A stretch of 64,000 bases of DNA from Mariprofundus sp. NF. Its GTDB lineage: Bacteria > Pseudomonadota > Zetaproteobacteria > Mariprofundales > Mariprofundaceae. Under the pieces are notes generated by a model. That model was not told where the DNA came from and searched no databases. It saw nothing but the letters and a program-made list of their open reading frames with translations. The stretch spans positions 124,001 through 188,000 of the forward strand of contig NZ_VWNC01000002.1 in assembly GCF_013387455.1 (NCBI RefSeq), written 5' to 3'. Positions 37,744 to 49,067 of this stretch are shown here, piece by piece. A program made the translations under genes and the position numbers. Position 1 is the first letter of the stretch. Each line of letters starts with the position of its first letter.

Positions 37744-39759
37744 TTAAGCCTTCAGCAACAGATAGGTCAGCAGCACAAACACGCCACTCACCATCGCAAA
37801 TGCGTAGTGATATACAAATCCGGTCTGCATGGCCCGCATACGTGCCGCACCAGCGATAATGTTATCAATAATACCTTTGTGAATCGCACCCTTGTCGATC
37901 ACTCCAAGGTCACCCTTCTGCCACAGGAAGGTACCAAGTGCGCGAGCTGGTCGAATAAAGATCTTCTCGTAGAGCTCATCCCAGTACCATTTGTTAAGCA
38001 GGAAGGTGTAAATCGGACCGGAAGCTGCAGCAATCTTGGCAGGCATCGTGGTCTCTTTGAAATACATAAAGTAAGCCAGCCCTATGCCACTCAGTGCAAG
38101 CCAGAATGGCATCGTAAATGGCGCATGCAGCATCATGCCCAGAGCGCCGTGAGCGCCCCCCTCTGCGGCCATGGTCATCAGCGGATTATGTGCATCCATA
38201 ACAAAAATCGCATCGCCGAAGTAACCATTGAGCACTTCAGGGTTGGCAATATCCAATACAGCCACACCCCAGAGACCGGAACCGACTGCACCAACTGCGA
38301 GAATAATCAGCGGAATCGTAATCACCTTAGGCGACTCGTGCAGATGGCTTTTGGTCTGAGGATCAACACGATCCGAGTTATGGAAGGTGAGGAAGAACAT
38401 ACGGAAGGTGTAGAAGGCAGTCATAAACACACCGGTCAGCACGGCGAAGGTTGCAAAGCTGCCAACCCAACCATACTCGGTGAATTCACGTGCCATCGTT
38501 GCTTCAATAATCAGATCCTTGGAGAAGAAACCTGCAAATGGCGGCACTCCGGCCAGGGCGAGTGCTGCCAGGAACATGGTGATATAGGTAACCGGCATAT
38601 ATTTGCGCAGCTGTCCCATCTTGCGAATGTCCTGTTCAGCCATAACAGCATGGATCACAGAACCTGCCGCCAGAAAGAGCAGTGCTTTAAAATAGGCGTG
38701 TGTCATCAGATGAAAGATCGACGCTGAGTATGCAGAGACACCCAGACCAACAAACATATAACCGAGCTGAGAACAGGTGGAGTATGCAATCACACGTTTA
38801 ATATCATTCTGCACCAGACCGATGGTTGCACACATCCAGGCGGTAATCGCACCCACCAGTGTTACGACAACCAAGGCAGTCTCTGAGAACTCAAACATTG
38901 GTGACAGGCGTGCCACCATAAATACACCGGCAGTTACCATCGTTGCCGCATGGATCAGTGCGGAGATCGGGGTTGGACCTTCCATGGAGTCAGGCAGCCA
39001 TACATGCAGCGGCACCTGACCCGATTTACCCATGGCACCGACAAACAGCGCTAGGCAGATAAAGGTGATAGCAGCGATATCCCAACCCATAAAGCCGAGT
39101 GTAATATTCTGCGCCACAAAATCAGGTGTCATGGCAAATACAGTCTTATATTCAACCGAACCGTAGTAGTACCAGACAGCCAGGATACCGACAGCAAAGC
39201 CGAAGTCGCCGACACGGTTAACGATAAAGGCCTTCATGGCAGCGTAGTTGGCACTCTCACGCTTGAACCAGAAACCGATCAGCAGGTAGGAGAAGAGACC
39301 TACAGCCTCCCAACCGAAGAACAGTGTGAAGAAGTTATTACCCATCACCAGCACCAGCATCGAGAAGGTAAAGGCTGAGATGTAGGCGAAGAAACGCGGA
39401 TAACCGGGATCTCCGTGCATATAACCGATGGTGTAGATATGCACACAAGCTGAAACAACGGTCACAGTGACCATCATGATGGTTGTCAGGCGATCAATAA
39501 GTAGCCCGACAGGCACCACGAAATCACCTGCAATCATCCAGGTCCAGAGGTTGCCGTGGAATGAGGCGCCAGCCATAACCTGTGTAAAGACATGGATTGA
39601 GAGCAGCGCGGATAGAATAACAAAGCCGGATGTGATCGTGTGAGCCATTCTCTCTTTCATGGCCCAGCCGAACAGGCCGGCAATCAGCGCACCGATCAGC
39701 GGCAGCGCGGGAATAGCGAGCAGCTCAGTCGTACTCAGTGTTAATGCGGTCTCTTGCAC
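37744..39759 (-). CDS. nuoL: NADH-quinone oxidoreductase subunit L
   Basis: 671 residues. GKSGQVPLHVWLPDSMEGPT and NDIKRVIAYSTCSQLGYMFV carry the pump residues; the long C-terminal part contains the lateral helix that runs along the membrane arm. GTG start at 39759 with GGGGGAG upstream. It is the largest antiporter-like subunit and sits at the distal end of Complex I. Confidence 0.98.
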   Translation of the reverse strand: MQETALTLSTTELLAIPALPLIGALIAGLFGWAMKERMAHTITSGFVILSALLSIHVFTQVMAGASFHGNLWTWMIAGDFVVPVGLLIDRLTTIMMVTVTVVSACVHIYTIGYMHGDPGYPRFFAYISAFTFSMLVLVMGNNFFTLFFGWEAVGLFSYLLIGFWFKRESANYAAMKAFIVNRVGDFGFAVGILAVWYYYGSVEYKTVFAMTPDFVAQNITLGFMGWDIAAITFICLALFVGAMGKSGQVPLHVWLPDSMEGPTPISALIHAATMVTAGVFMVARLSPMFEFSETALVVVTLVGAITAWMCATIGLVQNDIKRVIAYSTCSQLGYMFVGLGVSAYSASIFHLMTHAYFKALLFLAAGSVIHAVMAEQDIRKMGQLRKYMPVTYITMFLAALALAGVPPFAGFFSKDLIIEATMAREFTEYGWVGSFATFAVLTGVFMTAFYTFRMFFLTFHNSDRVDPQTKSHLHESPKVITIPLIILAVGAVGSGLWGVAVLDIANPEVLNGYFGDAIFVMDAHNPLMTMAAEGGAHGALGMMLHAPFTMPFWLALSGIGLAYFMYFKETTMPAKIAAASGPIYTFLLNKWYWDELYEKIFIRPARALGTFLWQKGDLGVIDKGAIHKGIIDNIIAGAARMRAMQTGFVYHYAFAMVSGVFVLLTYLLLKA

Positions 39760-39771
39760 TGGAACTCCCCC

Positions 39772-40077
39772 TTATCCCTGCAACGTGTTGATATCTTCGA
39801 TATCGATCGAACGACGCAGTCGATAGAACGAAACGAGAATCGCAAGGCCCACTGCCACTTCACAGGCAGCAACTGTCAACACGAAAAATACAAATATCTG
39901 ACCCGAGAGGTCATTCAGGTAGTGTGAAAATGCTACGAAATTGATATTCACAGCCAACAACATCAGTTCGATACACATCAGAATCGTAATCACATTCTTC
40001 CGATTCAGAAACAGGCCGATAATGCCGAGCGAAAACAGTGCGGCACTTACTATTAGGTATTGAGATAGTCCAATCAT
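39772..40077 (-). CDS. nuoK: NADH-quinone oxidoreductase subunit K
   Basis: 101 residues from the ATG at 40077 (a GTG one codon earlier is also possible). Three membrane helices; conserved glutamates lie in [19 protein letters not shown] and [14 protein letters not shown]. Membrane subunit in the proton path. The start overlaps the nuoJ stop. Confidence 0.97.
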   Translation of the reverse strand: MIGLSQYLIVSAALFSLGIIGLFLNRKNVITILMCIELMLLAVNINFVAFSHYLNDLSGQIFVFFVLTVAACEVAVGLAILVSFYRLRRSIDIEDINTLQG

Positions 40078-40661
40078 CACATACTCACCTTACGCACACG
40101 ATCTTCTCTGCGCACCTTCACCTGTGCAGTCATATTCTGATACTTGGCATCCTTACGCTCACGAATGGTCAATACGACCGCACCGATCAGCGCCACCAGT
40201 AGAATAATCGCAGCAATTTCGAAACCGAGCAGATACCGGGTATAGAGAATCTGACCAATCTCTTTGGTATTGTTCACTTCCTGACCCATATGTGTCACGG
40301 TAGCCATAGCACCATCAGTAAACACACCGGAACTTGAGGCTGCGATAAACTCCACCATCAGAATCACAGCGATCATGCCACCCAATGGCAGATACTGCAG
40401 GAAACCTTCACGCAGCTTTGCAGCATTCACTTCCAGCATCATGATCACGAACATAAACAGCACCATCACCGCACCAACGTAGATCAGGATCAGAATGATA
40501 CCGAGGAACTCCGCATCAAGCAGGAAGAACAGGCCTGAAGCGTTGAAGAAGCAGAAAATAAGGAACATCACCGAATGCATGGTGTTGCGCGCCAGCACCA
40601 CCCCCATACCGGAGAGCACAGACATGCCGCCAAACATGTAAAAAAACGCGGTTTCGAGCAT
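40077..40661 (-). CDS. nuoJ: NADH-quinone oxidoreductase subunit J
   Basis: 194 residues with five membrane helices, including [20 protein letters not shown], the helix with the pi-bulge seen in Complex I structures. The basic C-terminus ([14 protein letters not shown]) faces the cytoplasm. GGAGGAAAG ribosome binding site. Confidence 0.97.
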   Translation of the reverse strand: MLETAFFYMFGGMSVLSGMGVVLARNTMHSVMFLIFCFFNASGLFFLLDAEFLGIILILIYVGAVMVLFMFVIMMLEVNAAKLREGFLQYLPLGGMIAVILMVEFIAASSSGVFTDGAMATVTHMGQEVNNTKEIGQILYTRYLLGFEIAAIILLVALIGAVVLTIRERKDAKYQNMTAQVKVRREDRVRKVSM

Positions 40662-40682
40662 CTTTCCTCCTAATTCCCGCGC

Positions 40683-41165
40683 TTAACTGTAGCGCGCATC
40701 AGCAGCGAGATTCGCTGCGATCTGTTTCTCATAACGGTCACCATTGGCAAGGAGCATCTTCTTATCGTAGTAGAGCTCTGCACGTGTTTCACATGCATAC
40801 TCAAACTCCTGCGTTTCAACAATTGCATCCACCGGGCACGCTTCCTGACAGAAACCGCAGTAGATGCATTTTGAAAAATCGATGTCGTAACGGGTGGTTC
40901 GGCGTGAACCATCATCCCGCTCTTCGGATTCAATCCAGATTGCAGTTGCAGGACATACCACTTCACACAATTTACATGCGATACAGCGCTCTTCACCGGA
41001 CTCATAACGACGCAGCGCATGCAGACCACGGAAACGTGGAGAGAGTGGCGTTTTCTGCTCCGGATACTCGATCGTAATCTTCTTCTTGAACAGGTAGCGA
41101 CCCGTAACAGAGAGACCAATCAGAAGCTCCCAAAGGAACCATGTCTTAAAAGCTCGTTTCAGCAT
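40683..41165 (-). CDS. nuoI: NADH-quinone oxidoreductase subunit I
   Basis: 160 residues from the ATG at 41165 (GTGGAGGTAATGGC before it). Two 4Fe-4S motifs, [16 protein letters not shown] and [16 protein letters not shown], bind clusters N6a and N6b in the electron wire to quinone. The N-terminal helix [18 protein letters not shown] lies on the membrane. Five bases after nuoH. Confidence 0.98.
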   Translation of the reverse strand: MLKRAFKTWFLWELLIGLSVTGRYLFKKKITIEYPEQKTPLSPRFRGLHALRRYESGEERCIACKLCEVVCPATAIWIESEERDDGSRRTTRYDIDFSKCIYCGFCQEACPVDAIVETQEFEYACETRAELYYDKKMLLANGDRYEKQIAANLAADARYS

Positions 41166-41169
41166 GCCA

Positions 41170-42231
41170 TTACCTCCACGCCAGCCAGAAGTCGATAATA
41201 CCATCCAGACCCGGAGTATAGATGAACATACCCATTACAAAGATCCAGCCCAGTGTCCATGGCAGGAAGATTTTCCAGCCCAGACGCATCATCTGATCAT
41301 AGCGGTAGCGCGGGAAGGTTGCGCGGAACCAGATGAAGACAAAGATCAGGAATGCGGATTTACCCAGCAGCCAAACTGTGCCCGGAATAACATCCAGCGC
41401 AGGGATCGGCGCATACCAGCCACCCAGGAACAAAATCGAGGTCATCAGGCTAATCAGAATCATGGCGCCATACTCAGCCAGTGAGAATGTGGCGAACCAC
41501 ATGCCTGAATACTCGGTGTGATAACCGGAAACCAGCTCTTCGGTTTCAGTCAGATCAAACGGGGTACGTCCAACTTCTGCACAGCCTGAGATAAAGTAAA
41601 CAATCAGCATCGGGAAGAGAGGAATCATATACCAGTGTAGGATACCGCCAGCCTGAGCATGTACGATATCAGAGAGATTCAGAGAGCCGGCCAGCATCAT
41701 CACTGTTACAAGGCCGAAACCCATAGAGATTTCGTAGGAGATCATCTGACAAGTCGAGCGGATCGAGCCGATAATCGGATACTTGGAGTTCGAGGCCCAG
41801 CCCGCCATCAGTATGCCATAGATAGAGAGCGAAGAGATCGCCATCACATAGAGTAGCCCCATATTGAGATTAGAGATCGCCATCACATGAGGTGTATCCC
41901 AGATGCCAAACAGCGAAGTCTCACCAAAGGGAACAACCGCAAAAGCGATCAGTGCAGGAACCAGTGACATCAGCGGCGCACCGACAAACAGTAGCTTATT
42001 GGCACGAGCTGGAATAATCGTCTCTTTCAGGAACAGCTTCAGACCATCAGCAAGCGGCTGCAGCAATCCTGCAGGACCTACGCGGTTACAGCCCTGACGA
42101 ACCTGTACCCAGCCGATAATGCGGCGTTCAAAATAGGTAATATAGGCAACGGAGAGCGCAACAGGAGCTGCGATCGCCAGAATTTCCAGCGCCCAGATAC
42201 CGGCCTGAATGGCCATATCAACTACACTCAT
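41170..42231 (-). CDS. nuoH: NADH-quinone oxidoreductase subunit H
   Basis: 353 residues, eight membrane helices. [24 protein letters not shown]-type sequence and [20 protein letters not shown] are the family signatures and contribute to the quinone chamber and its acidic entry path. ATGA overlap with nuoG. Confidence 0.98.
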   Translation of the reverse strand: MSVVDMAIQAGIWALEILAIAAPVALSVAYITYFERRIIGWVQVRQGCNRVGPAGLLQPLADGLKLFLKETIIPARANKLLFVGAPLMSLVPALIAFAVVPFGETSLFGIWDTPHVMAISNLNMGLLYVMAISSLSIYGILMAGWASNSKYPIIGSIRSTCQMISYEISMGFGLVTVMMLAGSLNLSDIVHAQAGGILHWYMIPLFPMLIVYFISGCAEVGRTPFDLTETEELVSGYHTEYSGMWFATFSLAEYGAMILISLMTSILFLGGWYAPIPALDVIPGTVWLLGKSAFLIFVFIWFRATFPRYRYDQMMRLGWKIFLPWTLGWIFVMGMFIYTPGLDGIIDFWLAWR

Positions 42232-44582
42232 TCGGCACCCCCACCAATAGAAGCCGCCGTGACATCAGAGAGATCACCGGCAACGCCACGCTTGGCTATA
42301 AACAGTACGCCCGGTGCCACATCTTCACGAACACCCACGTTAAAGTTCTGCTCACCCAGGAAAGAGCTGACCTTAAGATCACCGGCACTCAAACCCCTGG
42401 CCGCCAATGTATCCGGATGTACCAGCACATCATCCAGAGCATTACGTACACCCGCCTCAGAGAGAAGCGCGGAAGCGCGGGCCCACATGCCTTCGCGGTA
42501 CATCGAATAACGGCTGACCACATCCAGCTCGAAACTATCTGTTCTTGCCGCTGGCAACGCAGCTGCATCACGATTACGGGCCGGAGCAATCAACTCACCA
42601 TCACCACTATCGCACCAGGCATCAGAGAGTGATGACATACGTGCACAAACTTCTTTACGCAGCTCATCCAGACTCACAACAGGAACTTCGCCACCCATCA
42701 CCTGAATAAGGCGCATCATCACCTTCCAGAGCGGACGCTCCTGACCCAGTGATTTAATGGGATTGGTTGCCACACGAACGCGGCCTTCCATATTTACAAA
42801 GGTACCTTCAATTTCGGAGTAAGCGGCAGCAGGAAGCTGAACTTCCGCATATTCACCCATCTCACCAGAAATCGCACCCACCTGAACCAGTGGCACATTC
42901 TTCAACGCTGCCTTGGCAGCTGATGGGAACAGCCCGTCACCAACCGGATCACTTCCAACAAGAATCAGTGCATCAAGTTCACCTGCAGTTGCTGCAGCAA
43001 AAATCTCACCGGCACTCACACGTGCATCACCAAACACAGCAGATAACGTCTGCGCATTCACACCCTCAGGAATAAGGTTGCGACCATCATTACCAGCCTC
43101 GGCATGACCACAGGCGCGCATCAGAAGATCAAGACCGTGAATCAGAGCCGCTGCATCTTCATGGGAGCGAATCTCTTCACCCACCAGCAGTGCACAGCTT
43201 TCAGACATCAACGCATCAGCAAGAATTTTACCTGCTTCGTGACGATCAGAGACCGCACCCAGCCAGGCATCAAAACCGGCCGCTGATTTACCCAGTTCGG
43301 CAACCTGTTCCATGGCGCGTGCAATTACAGCATGCCAGTCACGAGGACGAATCAATGCATCGCTGCTGATATCCATATTGGTACGATAATTCATAGCGCC
43401 TATGCGTGATACAGGCTTGCCTGCACGGCCACGCTTATTCAGTCGCTGCTTAAGAAGCGGCAGACGCTGACGCAGATCTGAACCGAGAATAACAACCTGA
43501 TCGGCATCTTCGATCTGGCTGGTCGTCATGGCCAGCCCCTCTTCAAATGCAAACGGGCGCATATCGCGGCGATGCAGATCAAAAGCAACCTTGGCATCAG
43601 GGAAAAGTGCCTCACGCATCAGCCTGATCGCCACATGCCCTTCAACACTCCACTGCGATGAGAAGAGAATGCCCACTTTCTTATCTTTAAGCAGATCAAT
43701 AGTACGATCAAATGCATCATTCCAGTCAACCGATTGCAGCACGCCTTCCTGACGAACCATAGGTGAGAGGATGCGGTTGTCGGAACGGAAGGCGTCATAA
43801 ACATAACGACCACGATCACAGATCCACGGCTCAGGACTGCCATCGACAGAACGAATCCGCATCACTTCATCGCCACGCGACTCAATAGAGATATCACAAC
43901 CATTTGGGCACTCGGTACAGGTACTTTTATGACGGGTCATCTCCCATGGACGGGAAACATCATGCGATGGTTTATCCAGCAGTGCTCCAACAGGACAGAG
44001 ATCCGGCAGGTTGCCGGAGAGTTCTGAGGTGAGCGCACCTTCAACAATACCGTTAATGGTCATATGATCGGAACGATTCAGGACTCCGATATCGCCAGTG
44101 CCAGCCACTTCATCGGCAAAACGGACGCAACGGGTACAGTGAATGCAGCGGGTCATGCAGGTATTAACAAACGGACCCAACTCATAATTGACGGCAGCAC
44201 GCTTGGGCTCTGTGTAACGCCCCTTGGAAGAACCATGCTCAACAGCATAATCCTGCAGCTTGCAGCTACCACCCTGATCACAGACAGGACAATCAAGTGG
44301 ATGATGAATGAGCAGATACTCCATCATCATCTCACGATCTTTTTCCAGAGACTCACTCTCGGTTTTTACTTTCATGCCTTCGGAAACAGGTGTGCAGCAG
44401 GAAGCGGTAGGTTTACCCCAGCCCTCAACCTCAACCAGACACATGCGGCAGTTGGCTGCTACGGAAAGTTCCGGGTGGTAACAGAAGTATGGAACATCAA
44501 CATCATTCTCGCGGCACGCTTCCAGAATACTGGTGCCCGGTGTTACTTCGACTTCTTTGTCATTAATAAATAGCGCAGTCAT
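42228..44582 (-). CDS. nuoG: NADH-quinone oxidoreductase subunit G
   Basis: 784 residues. The N-terminal 2Fe-2S domain (YFCYHPELSVAANCRMCLVE) is followed by the HxxxCxxCxxxxxC 4Fe-4S site (HHPLDCPVCDQGGSCKLQD) and CIHCTRCVRFADEVAGTGD. The molybdopterin-oxidoreductase-like part begins CTECPNGCDISIESRGDEVM; that CxxC...C set may hold the extra N7-type cluster, although no molybdopterin is expected. It carries electrons from NuoF/E to NuoI. Overlaps nuoF by four bases. Confidence 0.97.
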   Translation of the reverse strand: MTALFINDKEVEVTPGTSILEACRENDVDVPYFCYHPELSVAANCRMCLVEVEGWGKPTASCCTPVSEGMKVKTESESLEKDREMMMEYLLIHHPLDCPVCDQGGSCKLQDYAVEHGSSKGRYTEPKRAAVNYELGPFVNTCMTRCIHCTRCVRFADEVAGTGDIGVLNRSDHMTINGIVEGALTSELSGNLPDLCPVGALLDKPSHDVSRPWEMTRHKSTCTECPNGCDISIESRGDEVMRIRSVDGSPEPWICDRGRYVYDAFRSDNRILSPMVRQEGVLQSVDWNDAFDRTIDLLKDKKVGILFSSQWSVEGHVAIRLMREALFPDAKVAFDLHRRDMRPFAFEEGLAMTTSQIEDADQVVILGSDLRQRLPLLKQRLNKRGRAGKPVSRIGAMNYRTNMDISSDALIRPRDWHAVIARAMEQVAELGKSAAGFDAWLGAVSDRHEAGKILADALMSESCALLVGEEIRSHEDAAALIHGLDLLMRACGHAEAGNDGRNLIPEGVNAQTLSAVFGDARVSAGEIFAAATAGELDALILVGSDPVGDGLFPSAAKAALKNVPLVQVGAISGEMGEYAEVQLPAAAYSEIEGTFVNMEGRVRVATNPIKSLGQERPLWKVMMRLIQVMGGEVPVVSLDELRKEVCARMSSLSDAWCDSGDGELIAPARNRDAAALPAARTDSFELDVVSRYSMYREGMWARASALLSEAGVRNALDDVLVHPDTLAARGLSAGDLKVSSFLGEQNFNVGVREDVAPGVLFIAKRGVAGDLSDVTAASIGGGAE

Positions 44583-45856
44583 TCTGCATTCTCCGCCAGT
44601 CGGGATTGCACATCTTCAGGAAAAAACTTGAGCAGGGAGAGAACAGGTGCAGCAGCGCCCTCTGCCAGTGCACAGATCGTGCGTCCGGACATATGCACGG
44701 AAGCATCATTCAATACGGTGACATCATCTGCACAGCCTTTACCATTCTCAACACGCGTCATAATACGCTCAAGCCAGCCTGTACCTTCACGGCACGGCGT
44801 ACACTGACCGCAGGACTCATGCGCATAGAAATGGGTCAACCGACGGGTAACGGCAACAAGATCAGCCGTCTCATCCATCACGATGATGGCTCCGGAACCA
44901 AGGAACGAACCCGCTTCCATCATGGCATCATAGGTCAATGGTGTGTCGTAGTGCTCAGCAGTCAGCCACGGCGTGGATGAACCACCCGGAATAATCACCT
45001 TAGGTACCGTACCGTGCTGCAGACCACCGCACTGCTCTTCAATCAAGCTCTTCAGTGATGTGCCCATGGGTACTTCGTAGTTGCCCGGTTTGTTAACATG
45101 GCCGGAAACCGAGAAAATCTTGCAGCCGGTATTGTTAGGAATACCGATCGATGCATGCCACTCGCCACCAAACTTCAAAATGGCAGGGATCGTAGCCAGT
45201 GTTTCCACATTGTTCACTACGGTCGGACAACGGTAGAAGCCTTCAACAGCAGGAAATGGAGGCTTGAAACGCGGACGACCGGGCTTGCCTTCCAGAGACT
45301 CAATCAGTGCGGTCTCTTCACCACAGACATAGGCACCGGCACCGCGATGAACTGTCAGGTTCATGGAATAACCGCTACCGAGAATATTCTCGCCCAGCAG
45401 GTTGGCCGCATACGCCTCAGCAATCGCCTCATTGAGCACATTCGCTTCGTGCAGGAACTCACCACGGATATAGATATAGGCATCGTGCACATCAAGTGCA
45501 AAGCCGGCCATGATCATGCCCTCAATCAGCAGATGCGGATCAAAACGCATAATATCGCGATCTTTATATGTGCCCGGCTCACCCTCATCAGCATTGCAGA
45601 GCAGATAGGTTGGTTTGCCTGTATTGCGCGGCACAAAGGACCATTTCAGACCAGTTGGGAATCCGGCACCACCACGGCCACGGATACCTGAAGTTTTTAC
45701 TTCACCGATAATTTTCGCCGAGTCGAACTCTTTGAAGACTGTCGGCAGGAACTCATAAGCGCCGTTCTCGCGCGCCACTGAAAGTTTGTTCTGGTTGGGA
45801 ATATTAATGCGGTCAAAGCAGATCTGGGTGACCTGTTTAGGATCGGAGGAGATCAT
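44579..45856 (-). CDS. nuoF: NADH-quinone oxidoreductase subunit F
   Basis: 425 residues. IRGRGGAGFPTGLKWSFVP is the NADH/FMN site and AHESCGQCTPCREGTGWLE binds cluster N3. It oxidises NADH at the tip of the hydrophilic arm. Overlaps nuoE and nuoG by four bases each. Confidence 0.98.
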   Translation of the reverse strand: MISSDPKQVTQICFDRINIPNQNKLSVARENGAYEFLPTVFKEFDSAKIIGEVKTSGIRGRGGAGFPTGLKWSFVPRNTGKPTYLLCNADEGEPGTYKDRDIMRFDPHLLIEGMIMAGFALDVHDAYIYIRGEFLHEANVLNEAIAEAYAANLLGENILGSGYSMNLTVHRGAGAYVCGEETALIESLEGKPGRPRFKPPFPAVEGFYRCPTVVNNVETLATIPAILKFGGEWHASIGIPNNTGCKIFSVSGHVNKPGNYEVPMGTSLKSLIEEQCGGLQHGTVPKVIIPGGSSTPWLTAEHYDTPLTYDAMMEAGSFLGSGAIIVMDETADLVAVTRRLTHFYAHESCGQCTPCREGTGWLERIMTRVENGKGCADDVTVLNDASVHMSGRTICALAEGAAAPVLSLLKFFPEDVQSRLAENAE

Positions 45857-46350
45857 GCGTCACCTCCTGCGCGAACCTGAGTAATCAGGGCATCCATCGA
45901 TTCAGGTGTAGCCTTCTCATGATAGATATTATTCACCTGCACCACAGGCGCACCACCACAAGCTCCGGCGCACTCCACCTCAGCGATGGTAAACAGTCCG
46001 TCTGGCGTAGTTTCACCCATTTTGATGCCGAGACTGTCACACATGTGATCAGCCAACTCATAAGCACCATTGAGCATGCAGCCTGCATTGGTACAGACCT
46101 CAAGCAGATATTTACCGGTAGGCTGCTCTTTGAACATGGTATAAAAGGTCACCACTTCACGCACCTGCATCAGACGTACGCCCAACACTTCGGCGATCAT
46201 CTTCTGCGCATCCATCGAGATATAACCAAAATCTTCCTGCGCCATATACAGCACAGGCATCAGAGCAGAGAGCGGCCCCGGATAACGTTTCACCAACTCG
46301 GCGATTTCGGCCAGACGGTCGTCACTGAAGCGAACTGTATCCGCACTCAT
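45853..46350 (-). CDS. nuoE: NADH-quinone oxidoreductase subunit E
   Basis: 165 residues, thioredoxin-like. The 2Fe-2S cysteines (cluster N1a) are in [14 protein letters not shown] and [15 protein letters not shown]. It forms the NADH-dehydrogenase tip with NuoF. ATGA-type overlap on both sides. Confidence 0.97.
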   Translation of the reverse strand: MSADTVRFSDDRLAEIAELVKRYPGPLSALMPVLYMAQEDFGYISMDAQKMIAEVLGVRLMQVREVVTFYTMFKEQPTGKYLLEVCTNAGCMLNGAYELADHMCDSLGIKMGETTPDGLFTIAEVECAGACGGAPVVQVNNIYHEKATPESMDALITQVRAGGDA

Positions 46351-47525
46351 CGGTCAACCTCCCCAAATACAATATCCTGTGTACCAAGGATCGCCACCAC
46401 ATCGGCAATCATGTGGCCACGACACATGTAATCCAGCGCTTCAAGATGGGCAAAGCCCGGCGCGCGAACCTTCATTCTGTACGGCTTATTGGAACCATCG
46501 GAAACAATATAGACCGCGAACTCACCCTTCGGATGCTCAACGGCCTGATAGACATCACCAGCAGGCACATGGAAACCCTCCTGGAAATATTTAAAGTGAT
46601 GAATCAGCGCTTCCATATCACTCTTCATCTCAGCACGCTTCGGATTGGTCAGCTTATAATCATCAATTTTCACAGGACCCGGGTTATTGGCCAGCCACTC
46701 AACACACTGTGCGATGATGCGATTGGATTCGCGCATCTCTTCAACACGCACAAGATAACGGTCATAACAGTCACCGGTCGCACCAATCGGAATATCAAAA
46801 TCCATCTTGTCGTAGACATCATACGGCTGCGTCTTACGCAGATCCCATTCGATGCCGGAGCCTCGGATCATCGGGCCGGTAAAACCCATGCCCAGCGCGG
46901 TCTCCTGATCAACAACTGCAATATCAACATTGCGCTGCTTCCAGATACGGTTTTCAGTCAGCAGGGTCTCATACTCATCAACATAGGTCGGGAAGCGTTC
47001 AGTGAAACCTTTGATCTTCTCCAGTAACCCTTCAGGAAGATCCTTGGATACACCACCGGGACGGAAGTAGGCCGCGTGCATGCGCGCGCCACTCACCTCT
47101 TCGTAATAATCGAACAGATCTTCACGTTCACGGAAGCAGTAGAGGAACACGGTCATCGCACCGATATCAAGTGCAACCGCGCCCAGCCACATGCAGTGAT
47201 TAAGAATACGGGTGATCTCGGCATACATCACACGGATATACTGGGCACGCTCAGGCGCCTCAATACCAAGCATCTTCTCAACAGCCAGTGCATAGGCATG
47301 CTCATTGGCCATCATCGAGACGTAATCAAAACGGTCAAAATAGGGAACATTCTGCAGATAGGTTTTGTATTCGAACAACTTCTCGGTACCGCGATGCAGC
47401 AATCCGACATGCGGATCAGCCTTCTCGACCACCTCGCCATCAAGCTCAAGCACCAGACGCAACACGCCATGTGCAGCAGGATGCTGGGGACCAAAGTTAA
47501 GGGTATAGTTTTTAATCTCAGCCAC
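46347..47525 (-). CDS. nuoD: NADH-quinone oxidoreductase subunit D
   Basis: 392 residues from a GTG at 47525, giving the canonical beginning [20 protein letters not shown]; a TTG nine codons earlier adds only non-conserved residues. [13 protein letters not shown] and the C-terminal DIVFGEVDR are typical. It lines the quinone cavity with NuoB. The start overlaps the nuoC stop by 8 bases, with GGGGG upstream. Confidence 0.97.
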   Translation of the reverse strand: MAEIKNYTLNFGPQHPAAHGVLRLVLELDGEVVEKADPHVGLLHRGTEKLFEYKTYLQNVPYFDRFDYVSMMANEHAYALAVEKMLGIEAPERAQYIRVMYAEITRILNHCMWLGAVALDIGAMTVFLYCFREREDLFDYYEEVSGARMHAAYFRPGGVSKDLPEGLLEKIKGFTERFPTYVDEYETLLTENRIWKQRNVDIAVVDQETALGMGFTGPMIRGSGIEWDLRKTQPYDVYDKMDFDIPIGATGDCYDRYLVRVEEMRESNRIIAQCVEWLANNPGPVKIDDYKLTNPKRAEMKSDMEALIHHFKYFQEGFHVPAGDVYQAVEHPKGEFAVYIVSDGSNKPYRMKVRAPGFAHLEALDYMCRGHMIADVVAILGTQDIVFGEVDR

Positions 47526-48135
47526 GATCAACCCCCGGCCATGTCCGCTCAATCAGCACACGTTCCTCAAGCTGATTCGGACGATAGACACAGCGCCACT
47601 GCGCATCATCAAAGAACATCTCAACACGCCCCATCATCGGGAAATCCTTACGCAGCGGATAACCTTCAAAACCGTAGTCGGTCAGCAGACGACGCAGATC
47701 CGGATGATTGTTAAAGATAATGCCGTACATATCGAACGCTTCACGCTCGAACCAGTTGGCGGTCGGCCAAACTTCAGTCACAGAATCCACCAGATCGCGC
47801 TCATTAGCACCAACCTTCAGGCGGATACGACAATTTCTGGAGATTGAAAGCAGATTATAGACCACTTCAAAACGAGGGTTCGCATCACTCCAGCCCGGAA
47901 GCTCACTATTATCCACACCACAGAGATCCATCATCTGCTCATAACCCTGTTCATTTTTCAGGTAGTGACAGGCATCTACAATTGACTCACGCGCCAGTGT
48001 CACCACTTCGCAATCAAGGGCTGCAACAACGCTGAGCACCTGATCGCCAAACTTCTCGCGCAGGCCTTTGACCTCTTGCGAAACATCGGTGGCCGCTGCC
48101 ACCCCGATATCATCCTGTAACTTTTCGTCTGTCAT
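47518..48135 (-). CDS. nuoC: NADH-quinone oxidoreductase subunit C
   Basis: 205 residues, separate from nuoD (fused in enteric bacteria). The conserved 30-kDa signature is [20 protein letters not shown] followed by [19 protein letters not shown]. Structural subunit of the connecting arm. Six bases after nuoB. Confidence 0.97.
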   Translation of the reverse strand: MTDEKLQDDIGVAAATDVSQEVKGLREKFGDQVLSVVAALDCEVVTLARESIVDACHYLKNEQGYEQMMDLCGVDNSELPGWSDANPRFEVVYNLLSISRNCRIRLKVGANERDLVDSVTEVWPTANWFEREAFDMYGIIFNNHPDLRRLLTDYGFEGYPLRKDFPMMGRVEMFFDDAQWRCVYRPNQLEERVLIERTWPGVDRG

Positions 48136-48141
48136 CTTAAC

Positions 48142-48618
48142 CTACCGCGCAATCGTGTTGGTACGTTTGATTTTTTCCTGCAGCTGAATGAAGCCGTAGA
48201 GAAGCGCCTCGGCAGTCGGAGGACAGCCCGGCACATAAATATCCACCGGCACGATGCGGTCACAGCCCCGCGTTACCGAATAGGAGTAGTGGTAATAGCC
48301 GCCACCATTGGCACAGGTGCCCATCGAGATCACCCAGCGAGGCTCGGACATCTGATCGTAAACTTTACGCAGCGCAGGTGCCATCTTGTTGCAGAGCGTG
48401 CCTGCCACCACCATCACATCAGCCTGACGTGGGCTTGGGCGGAACACGATACCAAAACGGTCAAGGTCATAACGGGATGCGCCAGCGTGCATCATCTCCA
48501 CCGCGCAGCAGGCCAGGCCAAAGGTCATGGGCCAAAGTGATCCACAACGGGCACCGTTGATGAGTTTATCAGCCGTAGTGGTGATAAAACCCTTTTCGAG
48601 AATGCCTTCTATTCCCAT
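48142..48618 (-). CDS. nuoB: NADH-quinone oxidoreductase subunit B
   Basis: 158 residues from the ATG at 48618 (AAAGGAG upstream); the frame is open further upstream only because it overlaps nuoA. The N2-cluster cysteines are in [23 protein letters not shown] and [12 protein letters not shown]. It delivers electrons from N2 to ubiquinone. It overlaps the end of nuoA by 10 bases. Confidence 0.98.
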   Translation of the reverse strand: MGIEGILEKGFITTTADKLINGARCGSLWPMTFGLACCAVEMMHAGASRYDLDRFGIVFRPSPRQADVMVVAGTLCNKMAPALRKVYDQMSEPRWVISMGTCANGGGYYHYSYSVTRGCDRIVPVDIYVPGCPPTAEALLYGFIQLQEKIKRTNTIAR

Positions 48619-48980
48619 TGCAAGGCTCCTTTCTTCCACGCATAGATATATCCAACCAGAAGCACCAGCAGGAACAGAACCATTTCGACAAAGCCGAACA
48701 GGCCAATCTGATCCAGCACGATGGCCCACGGAAAGAGGAATGCGCATTCAAGGTCAAACACAACAAAAAGAATTGCTAACAGATAGAAACGAACATCAAA
48801 CTGAAGCCGCGCATCTTCGAATGCTTCAAAGCCACACTCATAAGCCGAGAGCTTCTCGGCATTTGGCTTCTGCTCCGCCAGGAAAAGCGTAAGCACAAGC
48901 GGAGCTGCCCCCATAGCAATGGCGACCAAAATAAAAATAAAGATCGGTGCGTATTCGTTCGCGAGATAAGCCGCGCCCAT
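48609..48980 (-). CDS. nuoA: NADH-quinone oxidoreductase subunit A
   Basis: 123 residues with three membrane helices; [20 protein letters not shown] and [15 protein letters not shown] are the family motifs. First gene of the operon, ribosome binding site GGAGGGG. Together nuoA to nuoN give all fourteen subunits in canonical order. Confidence 0.98.
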   Translation of the reverse strand: MGAAYLANEYAPIFIFILVAIAMGAAPLVLTLFLAEQKPNAEKLSAYECGFEAFEDARLQFDVRFYLLAILFVVFDLECAFLFPWAIVLDQIGLFGFVEMVLFLLVLLVGYIYAWKKGALQWE

Positions 48981-49038
48981 GGAATCCCCTCCTCTCTAAA
49001 CTAAAACCCCTGCCTCTACCCTCGAAAGCAGGGTGTGC

Positions 49039-49067
49039 TTGCTACCACTAGGGCGCCATTTGGTCAA
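49039..49067 (-). promoter_or_regulatory. Candidate promoter of the nuo operon
   Basis: On the minus strand TTGACC (49062-49067), 17-base spacer, TAGCAA (49039-49044), about 55 bases before nuoA. The -10 equals the one proposed for rho. An AT-rich block (49110-49145) just upstream could serve as an UP element. Confidence 0.5.

Noticed and set aside
37582-38727. 381-codon plus-strand frame opposite nuoM/nuoL
   Set aside because: Lies antisense across two certain Complex I genes; low-complexity His/Arg-rich composition typical of a shadow frame.
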